DNA of 64,000 nucleotides from NCBI RefSeq assembly GCF_000599865.1, contig NZ_JHAC01000002.1, forward strand, positions 48,501-112,500, written 5' to 3'. The stretch is from Deinococcus phoenicis (GTDB lineage: Bacteria; Deinococcota; Deinococci; Deinococcales; Deinococcaceae). Position numbers and translations under genes: made by a program. Position 1 is the first letter of the stretch. Every line of letters begins with the position of its first letter. Shown one piece after another: positions 32,530 to 41,448 of this stretch. The notes beneath the pieces are model-generated. The model searched no databases. It was not told the origin of the DNA and saw only the letters and a list, made by a program, of their open reading frames with translations.

Positions 32530-33303
32530 TCAGCAGCCGATGTCCTGCCCGAAGTACTTGCGGCTCAGCTTGGCGTAGGTCCCGTCCTGCACGAGTTGCT
32601 GCAAGGCACCGTTGACGGCCTGGCGCAGCTCGCTATTCCCGCGGGCGAAGGCCATACCCACCTGCTCTTTCCAGAGGATGTCGCCCAGCGTCAGGTTGGC
32701 CTTGGCATAGGTCTTGAGGGCACCCAGCGCGGCAAAACGGTCGGTGACGATGGCGTCCACCTGTCCGGTGGCGACCGACTGAATGGCGGCCTGGCTGCTG
32801 GGGTAGACCTGCACCGTTTTCTGAAAGGGGAGTTTGCGGAGGAAGCCGAAGTACGTGCTTCCCGCTTCCGCACCGAGGTTTTTTCCGGCGAGCGCCTTGC
32901 TGGTCAGGGGACCGCCCGCCCGGGTCAGGATCACGCCGCCGGTGCAGTAGTGCGGCGTGCTGAAGTCGGCGCTTTGCTGGCGCGTGCTGGTGATGGCATG
33001 CGACGCGATCACCAGGTCGATCTCCTGCGGACGCTCGGCCAGGTCACGCAGCAGGCCGTCGAAGGGCCGCACCACCCACTGCGGCTGAAGACCGAGGCGG
33101 CGGGCCAGCGCTTCTGCCAGCTCCACCTCGAACCCGGTGGGCGAACCGGCTTTCAGGAAATTGAACGGCTCGAAGTCGGCACTGGTGGCGATCTTCAGGG
33201 TGCCGCTGGTGCGGGCGTCGGCCAGGGTGCGGGCCTGGGCGGCGGGAAGCGCGGCGGCGAGAAACAGAAGGGCGACGGTCCGTCGGGCAGGACGTGAACG
33301 CAT
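32530..33303 (-). CDS. amino-acid-type ABC transporter substrate-binding protein
   Basis: A 257-residue exported protein with a signal peptide ending near residue 24 (AQA). The SBP_bac_3 fold is clear: LKIATSADFEPFNFL, PTGFEVELAEALARRLG, EIDLVIASHAIT and a C-terminal LSRKYFGQDIGC. It should capture an amino acid or similar cation for an ABC importer, but no permease or ATPase gene adjoins. GGAGG precedes the ATG. Three phased TGTGAY boxes lie upstream. Confidence 0.87.
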   Translation of the reverse strand: MRSRPARRTVALLFLAAALPAAQARTLADARTSGTLKIATSADFEPFNFLKAGSPTGFEVELAEALARRLGLQPQWVVRPFDGLLRDLAERPQEIDLVIASHAITSTRQQSADFSTPHYCTGGVILTRAGGPLTSKALAGKNLGAEAGSTYFGFLRKLPFQKTVQVYPSSQAAIQSVATGQVDAIVTDRFAALGALKTYAKANLTLGDILWKEQVGMAFARGNSELRQAVNGALQQLVQDGTYAKLSRKYFGQDIGC

Positions 33304-33345
33304 GGTTGAACCTCCAGTTGAGAGTTCAAGTCTGCCCGCATGTCT

Positions 33346-33373
33346 GTCACAGCCCTATCACACTCCCATCACA
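33346..33373 (-). promoter_or_regulatory. three TGTGAY direct repeats at 11-bp spacing
   Basis: On the plus strand GTCACA (33346-33351), ATCACA (33357-33362) and ATCACA (33368-33373) start exactly 11 bp apart; on the minus strand they read TGTGAT, TGTGAT, TGTGAC. They lie 43-70 bp upstream of the solute-binding gene start and 60-87 bp before mnmE. Spacing of one helical turn is typical of tandem response-regulator sites. Confidence 0.5.
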
Positions 33374-33432
33374 CGTGAAGACGGGAAAGAACGGCCCCTT
33401 CTGGGCAGCCCTCCCCTGCTACCCTGCCTGAC

Positions 33433-34752
33433 GTGACGCGCACCGGCTTATCGGACACCATCGCCGCCATCGCCACGGCCCCCGGCAGCGCGGGCGTGGG
33501 CATCGTGCGGGTCAGCGGTCCGGGCGCGCTGCGGGTGGCCGACGGGGTGTTCCGGGGCCAGCGCCGCCCCAGCGCCACCCGCGCAGGCCGGTTCCTGTTC
33601 GGGCAACTGGTGGCCGGGGACGGTGAAGTGCTGGACGAGGGGCTGTGTCTGGTGTTCCGGGGGCCGCGCAGCTACACCGGCGAGGACGTGGCCGAACTCC
33701 AGACCCACGGCAGCCCCGCCGTGCTGACGCGCGTGCTGGCGCGGGTGCTGGAACTGGGCGCGCGGCCCGCCCGGCCCGGTGAATTCACCCTGCGGGCGTA
33801 TCTGGCCGGTCGGCTGGACCTCGCCCAGGCGGAGGCGGTGCTGGAACTGGTCAATGCGGGAACGGACACGGCGCGGCGGCAGGCCGCCCTGGGGCTGTCG
33901 GGGGCGCTGGGCGAGCGGGTCGGGCGGGTCGCGGCCCACGTCACCCGGACGCTGGCCGCCCTCCAGGCCATGCTCGATTACCCCGAAGAAGGTGTGCCCG
34001 ACGAGGACCGCGCCGCACCCCTGGCCGCCGCAGAGGCCGAGTTGGAGGCGCTGGTGGGCACCGCCCGCGCCGGGCAGGTCGCCACACGCGGCGCGCGGCT
34101 GGCGCTGATCGGCCGGCCCAACGCGGGCAAAAGCAGCTTGCTGAATGCCCTGCTGGGCTATGAACGCAGCATTGTCACGCCGATTCCGGGCACCACGCGC
34201 GACTATCTCGAAGCGGACCTGTCGCTGGCGGGCGTCCCCGTCACCCTGGTGGACACGGCGGGCCTGCGCGAGACGGGCGACGAGGTCGAGGCGGCGGGCG
34301 TCCGGCAGGCCGTGAGCCTCGCCGCCTCCGCCGATCTGGTGCTGGTCCTGGAGGACGGCAGCGGGCCGCGCGAGGCCCTGCCCACCGAGGGGCCGGAAGA
34401 AGCCCGCCTGCTGCGCCTGAGGACCAAGGCCGACCTTCCCCCCGCCTGGACCGACTCCGCCGCCCTCAGCGTGAGCGCGGTGACTGGACAGGGCCTCCCC
34501 GAACTGCGAGAGGCGCTGCAAGCCGCCCTGCTGGGCGACGTGGCGCGAGGCGAGGCGTGGCTGACCACCGAGCGGCAGGCCGATGCGGCGCGGCGGGCGC
34601 TGACGCATATCCGGGCCGCCCGCCGCCTGCCCGACGACCTCGCCAGCTACGAGCTGGAAGAAGCCCTGCGCGCGCTGGCCGACCTGACGGGCCGCGACGT
34701 GCAGGAGGACGTGGTGGACGCCGTGTTCCGCAATTTCTGCGTGGGCAAATGA
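33433..34752 (+). CDS. mnmE: tRNA modification GTPase MnmE
   Basis: With MnmG it modifies U34 of certain tRNAs (cmnm5U). The 439-residue protein has the N-terminal folate-binding domain ([20 protein letters not shown]), the G domain inserted in a helical domain, and the C-terminal FCVGK (435-439). G1 is GRPNAGKSS (227-235) and G3 DTAG (274-277). The G4 position reads TKAD (331-334) where NKxD is usual. TACCCT ends 7 nt before the GTG start, leaderless style. Confidence 0.95.
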   Translation: MTRTGLSDTIAAIATAPGSAGVGIVRVSGPGALRVADGVFRGQRRPSATRAGRFLFGQLVAGDGEVLDEGLCLVFRGPRSYTGEDVAELQTHGSPAVLTRVLARVLELGARPARPGEFTLRAYLAGRLDLAQAEAVLELVNAGTDTARRQAALGLSGALGERVGRVAAHVTRTLAALQAMLDYPEEGVPDEDRAAPLAAAEAELEALVGTARAGQVATRGARLALIGRPNAGKSSLLNALLGYERSIVTPIPGTTRDYLEADLSLAGVPVTLVDTAGLRETGDEVEAAGVRQAVSLAASADLVLVLEDGSGPREALPTEGPEEARLLRLRTKADLPPAWTDSAALSVSAVTGQGLPELREALQAALLGDVARGEAWLTTERQADAARRALTHIRAARRLPDDLASYELEEALRALADLTGRDVQEDVVDAVFRNFCVGK

Positions 34753-34759
34753 CAGAAGG

Positions 34760-34788
34760 GGGCCAGCGAGGTTCTCCCCCGCTGGCCC
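34760..34788. terminator. terminator hairpin after mnmE
   Basis: GGGCCAGCG (34760-34768) pairs perfectly with CGCTGGCCC (34780-34788). It is shared with the converging acidic mini-protein gene. Confidence 0.75.
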
Positions 34789-34798
34789 TGACCTTGCT

Positions 34799-35065
34799 TC
34801 AGACCTCGCTGTCTTTGGTGTTCAGCGAGTTCTCGTCGCCGGGAATGCTGCTGGCCGGGTCGCTGGCGATCATGCTGCCCGCCGAGGCCACATCCTGCTT
34901 GTTCAGACCGCGCTCCTCGTACTCGTCGGCGAGGCGGGCCTCGGCGCGGGCATCCTTGAGGGCGTCGCGGCGCTCGTCGGTGCGGCCCATGAATTGCAGG
35001 TCCACGTTACTGATCTCGTCCTCGGTCTTCGGGGTGCCGTTCTGCTCGTCGCCTGGCTTGGTCAT
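34799..35065 (-). CDS. small acidic hydrophilic protein, paralogue A
   Basis: An 88-residue, charge-rich protein without hydrophobic segments. It shares NVDLQFMG, EYEERG.NKQDVAS, SMI.SDPAS and a C-terminal SLNTK with the protein encoded at 35228-35503, so the two are tandem paralogues. TAGCGT ends 6 nt before the ATG, and AGGAG lies inside that gap. Unknown function; likely disordered. Confidence 0.65.
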   Translation of the reverse strand: MTKPGDEQNGTPKTEDEISNVDLQFMGRTDERRDALKDARAEARLADEYEERGLNKQDVASAGSMIASDPASSIPGDENSLNTKDSEV

Positions 35066-35227
35066 GCTCCTACGCTAGCAGGGGTGCGCCGAGCGCGGCG
35101 TGAGCTTCCCTTTAGCAAAAGGTCCCACCCGCCCCCTCTGCACACCACAGGCGGGATTGAGCGGACTTGCTGCCTCCGGGGTGAACGGCCTGCCTCCAGG
35201 AGAGAGAGCACCCGAATGCAGGCTGGC

Positions 35228-35503
35228 TCAGTCCCCGCCCTCTTTGGTGTTCAGGGACGTTTCCTCGCCGGGCGTGGTGCTGGCCGGGTCGCTGGTGATC
35301 ATGCTGTCTTTCGAGGCCACGTCCTGCTTGTCGAAACCGCGTTCCTCGTACTCGCCGGGTGCCCTGTTCTGGGCTTCGAGCTTGGCGTCCCGGTCCCGTT
35401 CCCAGTCGCGTTTCCCCATGAACTGCAAGTCCACGTTGGTGGGCTGATCTGCGGTCTGCGCCGCATCGGAGGGGCCGGACTGTTGGTCGTCACGTTTGGT
35501 CAT
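35228..35503 (-). CDS. small acidic hydrophilic protein, paralogue B
   Basis: A 91-residue paralogue of the neighbouring protein, with the same ordered blocks NVDLQFMG, EYEERGFDKQDVAS and SMITSDPAS and a SLNTK ending. GGAGG precedes the ATG by 8 nt. The 162-bp gap between the two genes shows no other feature. Duplication of a whole small gene followed by divergence is the simplest origin. Confidence 0.65.
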   Translation of the reverse strand: MTKRDDQQSGPSDAAQTADQPTNVDLQFMGKRDWERDRDAKLEAQNRAPGEYEERGFDKQDVASKDSMITSDPASTTPGEETSLNTKEGGD

Positions 35504-35575
35504 GCTTCCATCCTCCTTCGCCCCGACCCTACAAGCGTTCCCGAGTGGCCGGATGAGCCGGCCTTCCCCCTCCCC

Positions 35576-36706
35576 TTACGCGCCCAGCCGCAGCACGCTC
35601 TGGTTGCCGCGCAGCACGTACACCAGCACGCCCGCCTCGGCCAGAATCCCGGCGCGGCGTTCCAGATCACGCACCGTGTCGGGCGCGCCGACCCACTGGC
35701 GGCGGGGCGTCTCGCCGGGTTCGAGGTAAAAACCCTCGGGAATGGCGGCGATCACCACCCGGCTGGCGGTGGCGCGGGCGCGCATGGCCTGCTCGACCAG
35801 CGCGGGACCGGCCCGCTGCGTCAGCACGATCAGGTTGCCGCCCGCGCGGGAAGGCGGAATCCGGGGCGGGGCGGGGTCGGGGGCGGCCCCCGCCAGAAAG
35901 GCCAGGGCGACCCGCAGGCTCTCGGGCGTGCGCCCCGGCGGCGTCGCCCCGGCGCTGCTGGCGACACTGACGGGCAGGTCCAGCGCCAGGGCCTCCTGAA
36001 TCAGGCTGCTGGCGAGGCGCACAGCGCTGTCCACGAAGACCTCGCTACCGTTCAGGTCCAGAAAGACGGTCACGCTGCTCGCGGCGGTGCGGTCGAGTTC
36101 GCGCACCGTCAGCGTGCCCGTGCGGGCCGAGAGCCGCCAGTGGATGCGCCCGGGCGAATCCCCGGTCAGGTAGGGCCGCGCACCCCGCAGGCTGATGGGG
36201 TCTTCCAGCCCCAGCGTGCGCGAGAGGGTGCCCTCGCTGAGCAGCGGGCGCAGCAGGTCGGGGAGAATCAGGCCGTGGGTGCCGGGGTAGACCTCCAGCC
36301 GCGCGGGGCCGTGCTGGCTGGCCGGGGGCAGCGGGGCCGAGTGCCAGAACAGCCCCAGCGGATCGGCCCAGCGGACGCTGCCGCCCGGCCAGCGGTACTC
36401 GCCCCGCCGGTTCAGGGTGAGGGTCGTGGTCCGCTCGGTGACGCTGCGCCCCACCGTCAGCCCCCCCACCACGATCTGCTCGCCGGGCACGACCGTCAGG
36501 GGCGTGGGGTCCTCGACCAGCACACGCAGCGGCCAGCGCGACTCGACCACGACGCGCACCTGATACGGCAGGCGGGTGCCCTCGAACCCCTGCGCGGGGA
36601 AGTCGCGGGTCAGGGTCACACGCGGGGGGCGGCGGGCCACCAGAAAGGCCGCCAGCAGCGCGGCCAGCAGCGCCAGGACCGTGAGCAGCAGCGCGGGAAG
36701 GTTCAG
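35576..36706 (-). CDS. DUF58-domain protein
   Basis: About 376 residues. The DUF58 core is seen in RRGEYRWPGGSVRWADPLGLF and in RPYLTGDSPGRIHWRLSART, followed by a von Willebrand-A-like segment (VTVFLDLNGSEVF). An uninterrupted membrane helix (LLLTVLALLAALLAAFLV) is encoded in frame upstream of the first GTG (36640), so translation should begin earlier. The only fitting codon is CTG at 36706, which overlaps the moxR stop as CTGA with AGGTG about 8 nt before. The start is therefore unusual and uncertain. DUF58-MoxR-DUF4129 is a common operon for envelope-linked chaperone systems. Confidence 0.75.
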   Translation of the reverse strand: MNLPALLLTVLALLAALLAAFLVARRPPRVTLTRDFPAQGFEGTRLPYQVRVVVESRWPLRVLVEDPTPLTVVPGEQIVVGGLTVGRSVTERTTTLTLNRRGEYRWPGGSVRWADPLGLFWHSAPLPPASQHGPARLEVYPGTHGLILPDLLRPLLSEGTLSRTLGLEDPISLRGARPYLTGDSPGRIHWRLSARTGTLTVRELDRTAASSVTVFLDLNGSEVFVDSAVRLASSLIQEALALDLPVSVASSAGATPPGRTPESLRVALAFLAGAAPDPAPPRIPPSRAGGNLIVLTQRAGPALVEQAMRARATASRVVIAAIPEGFYLEPGETPRRQWVGAPDTVRDLERRAGILAEAGVLVYVLRGNQSVLRLGA

Positions 36707-37719
36707 AGCGCGGCACCTGCCGGAACGTGTTCACCGGGCAGGCGCCCGCCGGCAGCGGGGTCGGCGGGCACCGGTTCCTGCCGCAGCACGTCCGCGACGA
36801 CCTCTTCGGGGCGGGTGCCCGCCAGACGCGCCTCGATGCGGAGGGTGAGGCGGTGCGCCAGCACGCCGGGGGCGGCGGCCTTCACGTCGTCGGGCAACAC
36901 GAAGCCCCGCCCCGCGAGCGCCGCGAGCGCCTGCGCGACCCCCTGAAGCGCGAGGCTTGCGCGCGGCCCGCCCCCCAGCGCGACCTGCGCGTGCGAGCGC
37001 GTCCGGGCGCTCAGGGCCGCCATGTAGCGCCGCAGGTCGTCCGACACGCGCACCGCCTGCACCGCTGCCCGCGCCGCCAGCAGATCGGCGGGGCCAGCGA
37101 CCGGCCCGAGGGTGTCGATCGGGTGCGCCCCCTGGAGCCGGGCCAGCATCCGCACCTCTTCCTCCAGCGTGGGATAGCCCACCGAGAGCTTGAGCAGAAA
37201 GCGGTCGAGCTGCGCTTCGGGCAGGCGGTAGGTCCCCTCGTGTTCGATGGGGTTCTGGGTGGCGATCACCACGAAGGGTTGCGGCAGGACGTGGGTGACG
37301 CCCGACTCGGTGACCTGCCCCTCACCCATCGCCTCCAGCAGCGCCGACTGGGTCTTGGGGGTGGCGCGGTTGATCTCGTCGGCCAGCAGCAGCCCCGTGA
37401 AGATCGGCCCCGGCACGAACTCGAACTCGCCCGTGGCGGGGCGGTACACGCTGACGCCGGTCACGTCCCCGGGCAGCAGGTCGGGCGTGAACTGCACCCG
37501 GCGAAAGCCCAGGCCCAGGCTGGCGGCCAGCGCGCGGGCCAGCATGGTCTTGCCGGTGCCGGGCGCGTCCTCCAGCAGCAGGTGGCCCCCCGCCAGCACG
37601 CCCGCCAGCGCGAGCCGGGTCACGTCCTCCTTGCCGACCAGCACGCGGGCGACATTCTCCAGCACGCGGGCGGCGTAGCCCTGCACGCGGCCCTGTTCCC
37701 CTTCTTTTGCGTTCGTCAT
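36703..37719 (-). CDS. MoxR-family AAA+ ATPase
   Basis: A 338-residue AAA+ protein. Walker A is APGTGKTML, Walker B LLADEINRA, then the sensor region VVIATQNPIEHEGTY and the lid domain (LPEAQLDRFLLKL). MoxR proteins act as chaperones in maturing complexes, usually with a DUF58/VWA partner, which is encoded next. Start overlaps the DUF4129 stop (ATGA) and the stop overlaps the DUF58 frame, giving a three-gene translationally coupled operon. Confidence 0.92.
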   Translation of the reverse strand: MTNAKEGEQGRVQGYAARVLENVARVLVGKEDVTRLALAGVLAGGHLLLEDAPGTGKTMLARALAASLGLGFRRVQFTPDLLPGDVTGVSVYRPATGEFEFVPGPIFTGLLLADEINRATPKTQSALLEAMGEGQVTESGVTHVLPQPFVVIATQNPIEHEGTYRLPEAQLDRFLLKLSVGYPTLEEEVRMLARLQGAHPIDTLGPVAGPADLLAARAAVQAVRVSDDLRRYMAALSARTRSHAQVALGGGPRASLALQGVAQALAALAGRGFVLPDDVKAAAPGVLAHRLTLRIEARLAGTRPEEVVADVLRQEPVPADPAAGGRLPGEHVPAGAAL

Positions 37720-39215
37720 GGTGTCTCGCTTTCCGTGTCTGCCGGATCAGGGCGGCTCTGACCGGGGGAAATCCCGGCGGTGAGGGTGGTGATGTCCTGC
37801 GCGGCCCGCTCGGCGGCGTCGGCGTCCTCGTCGGACACGCGGCCCCCGTAACGCACCGGGGCGTAGGCCGTGACCAGCGTGCCCAGCGGCCCGGCCAGCG
37901 TGGGCAACTCCCGCGCCGCGCGCCGGGCGTGTTCGGCGGGCGTCTCGGCCTGGCCGCGCCCCAGGCCCGCCCCGGCCAGTGAGGCCAGGGCCGCGCGGTA
38001 GGCCAGCCGGACGCGGTGCAGGGCCGCGCTGTCGGGGACCGGAGCCGGGTCGGCGTGGGCGGAGTCCGATTCCTCCCCCTCCCCGGTGTCCGGCCCCAGG
38101 CGCAGGCCCAGCCAGAAGACCAGCCCCGCCAGCGTGGTCAGGACGACAAAGGAGATCAGGCTCAGCCAGCGCAGCAGCTCGGCATTTCTGGTGGGGGGCT
38201 GGTCCGCCGCCTGGCTTCCCGTCCCCCCGGTGCGGGCGGCGTCTCCCGCCGCGTCACCCGCCAGCCCCCCTCCGCCCCCATTGCCGCCACCGGGAGCCGC
38301 GAAGATAAACGCGACGACCAGCAGGGCCGTCACCAGCAGGCCCGCCAGCGCGGCGATTTCCCACCACTGGGGACGCGTCCCGGCTCGCCAGCGGGCCACC
38401 CGCCCACGCAACACCGTGAACAGCAGCGCCAGCACCAGCAACAGGCCCCCCAGCAGCGCCAGATCCGTGCCGGGCAGCACCGTGCGCGGCCCCAGGACAG
38501 GCGACGTGGCCGCCGACGCGGGGGGCAACCCCCGCTCGGGGAAGACCTCCGGATGGGCGGCCTGTTCTCCGCTGGGCCGCGCCTGCCCGGTGGTCGCGGA
38601 AACCGCCGCCGGACGCTGACCGGGAGTCTGGGCGGGCCACGCCGCGAAGGCCAGCAGCCCCACCAGCGCCGCCCCCAGCAGCGCCGCGCCCCCCACGCCC
38701 AGCAGGGCACGCCCGGCGTTACCCAGCCGCAGGGACGGGCGATTCTCGTTGCCCACCGCCCCCAGCAGCGTCAGCACAAGGGCCAGCAGCCCCGCGCCCA
38801 GGACAGGCGACGACACCTGGGCGGGCCACAGGGCACCGAGCAGCAGCAGCACGCTCAGCCACGCGGCTCCCCAGGCGGCGCGCCCACCTTCCAGGGCCGT
38901 CACCGCCAGAAACACCAGCACCGCGCCGCCCATCACCCGGCCGAACAGCTGCGTAAAGGCCACGGCGCCTTCCGGCCCCCGCAATCCGGGCAGCAGCACC
39001 AGCAGCCCCAGGCCCGCACCCAGCAGCAGCAGCGGCCCGCGCACGCTCCGGGCACCCCCTTCCGGCCGGGACAGCGCCAGGGCCAGCAGCATGCCCAGTA
39101 CCGCCCACCAGGGCAGCCAGCCCAAGCCCACCAGCGGGGCCAGGGCCAGCAGCCAGGAGCGGTCCCATCCGGCGGGACGACGCGCAACAGTCGGCGTGGA
39201 GGAAGAACCTTCGAT
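37716..39215 (-). CDS. membrane protein with C-terminal DUF4129 domain
   Basis: About 499 residues: a membrane region of some seven helices over the first 220 residues, a large low-complexity loop, two more helices, and a C-terminal DUF4129 domain (TPAEHARRAARELPTLAG, YAPVRYGGR). No ATG, GTG or TTG lies close before the first helix. The frame remains open upstream, but through a strong terminator hairpin (39277-39303), so that part is probably not coding. ATC at 39215, 5 nt after a TAGCCT box, is one candidate start; a TTG near 39260 is another. Coordinates of the 5' end are provisional. Confidence 0.65.
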   Translation of the reverse strand: MEGSSSTPTVARRPAGWDRSWLLALAPLVGLGWLPWWAVLGMLLALALSRPEGGARSVRGPLLLLGAGLGLLVLLPGLRGPEGAVAFTQLFGRVMGGAVLVFLAVTALEGGRAAWGAAWLSVLLLLGALWPAQVSSPVLGAGLLALVLTLLGAVGNENRPSLRLGNAGRALLGVGGAALLGAALVGLLAFAAWPAQTPGQRPAAVSATTGQARPSGEQAAHPEVFPERGLPPASAATSPVLGPRTVLPGTDLALLGGLLLVLALLFTVLRGRVARWRAGTRPQWWEIAALAGLLVTALLVVAFIFAAPGGGNGGGGGLAGDAAGDAARTGGTGSQAADQPPTRNAELLRWLSLISFVVLTTLAGLVFWLGLRLGPDTGEGEESDSAHADPAPVPDSAALHRVRLAYRAALASLAGAGLGRGQAETPAEHARRAARELPTLAGPLGTLVTAYAPVRYGGRVSDEDADAAERAAQDITTLTAGISPGQSRPDPADTESETP

Positions 39216-39276
39216 GCCCCAGGCTAGCGCAAGACCAGAACGGGCAATGCCACATCTGGGCAAGACCCGGCCAACG

Positions 39277-39428
39277 AAAAACCCCCGCCACGAAGGACGG
39301 GGGCGGAAGTTGAGAGGAGAGCGGGAACCGAAGAGTCCAAGACGGTCAATCATCTTTTTATCAACAGTCGGGCGGGAAAACCCATGCGGATCTCGAATCC
39401 GCCACCATCTCCCGCCGTGAGCGCCCGC
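39277..39428 (-). ncRNA. candidate small RNA between rpoD and the DUF4129 operon
   Basis: On the minus strand a promoter (TTGATA, 17 bp, TAGGTT) predicts a start near 39428. About 125 nt later comes an intrinsic terminator: CCCCC (39303-39299) and GGGGG (39286-39282) with extra pairs, then five T. In between, GGCGGGA (39416-39410) pairs with TCCCGCC (39377-39371), enclosing GCGGAT/ATCCGC (39402-39397/39391-39386). No convincing reading frame fits. It matches no RNA family I know. The alternative is a leader of the DUF4129 operon. Confidence 0.4.
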
Positions 39429-39434
39429 ACGCCG

Positions 39435-39463
39435 AACCTACGACCTCAAACACAACCTATCAA
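39435..39463 (-). promoter_or_regulatory. sigma-70-type promoter for the candidate small RNA
   Basis: TTGATA (39463-39458, five of six matches to the -35 consensus), a 17-bp spacer, and TAGGTT (39440-39435, TANNNT) on the minus strand. It lies just downstream of the rpoD terminator. Confidence 0.5.
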
Positions 39464-39465
39464 GC

Positions 39466-39495
39466 AAAAATGAGCGGCCCCCGGAGGAACCGCCC
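39466..39495 (-). terminator. rpoD intrinsic terminator
   Basis: On the minus strand GGGCGG (39495-39490) pairs with CCGCTC (39477-39472, one G-T pair), extended by TTCC/GGGG, and a run of five T (39470-39466) follows. It starts 15 nt after the rpoD stop codon. Confidence 0.75.
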
Positions 39496-39510
39496 ACTTT
39501 CATCCCTGCC

Positions 39511-41178
<1,668 letters not shown>

Positions 41179-41254
41179 GCGTACTCCTGGGGTGCGGGGG
41201 CGGCTGTGGGCTGCTTGGAAAAAAGAGCGGCGGAAAGCCGGGCCGTAGCGCGTC

Positions 41255-41260
41255 AGTCTA
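41255..41260 (-). promoter_or_regulatory. likely rpoD -10 box
   Basis: On the minus strand TAGACT with TGAACA 16 bp further upstream (four of six -35 matches). It predicts a 5' leader of about 70 nt before the rpoD ATG, in keeping with its Shine-Dalgarno site. Confidence 0.4.
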
Positions 41261-41387
41261 GCAAACGCCCCTCCCGTGTTCAGGTGCGCGTCACTTTTCT
41301 GCCTAGGTGATCGGCGACACGGGGAGAACAGCAGATACGCGGAAAGCGGGCAGAACGTTCCCAGGCTCGAAGGGCTGAAAAAGCAGG

Positions 41388-41416
41388 GCCACTCTGCCCG
41401 GGTATGTGGGGAATAC
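41388..41416 (-). repeat. decayed CRISPR repeat beyond the trailer end
   Basis: The 3' half (plus strand) reads ATGTGGGGAATAC against the consensus ACGTGGGGAACAC, while the 5' half no longer matches. It ends at 41416, exactly 61 bp before the end of the first recognisable repeat (41477), so it is in phase with the array. A short GCAG/CTGC hairpin (41383-41397) followed on the minus strand by TTTTT (41382-41378) may end pre-crRNA transcription here. Confidence 0.6.
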
Positions 41417-41448
41417 TGAACTGCCGCCAGCCCCGCTGCGTTGTCTCC

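Noticed and set aside
39386..39402. A T-arm-like hairpin (loop TTCGAGA) suggesting a tRNA or tmRNA
   Set aside because: No matching acceptor, D or anticodon arms and no CCA; position 60 of the loop is not a pyrimidine. It is explained better as an inner stem of a larger hairpin.
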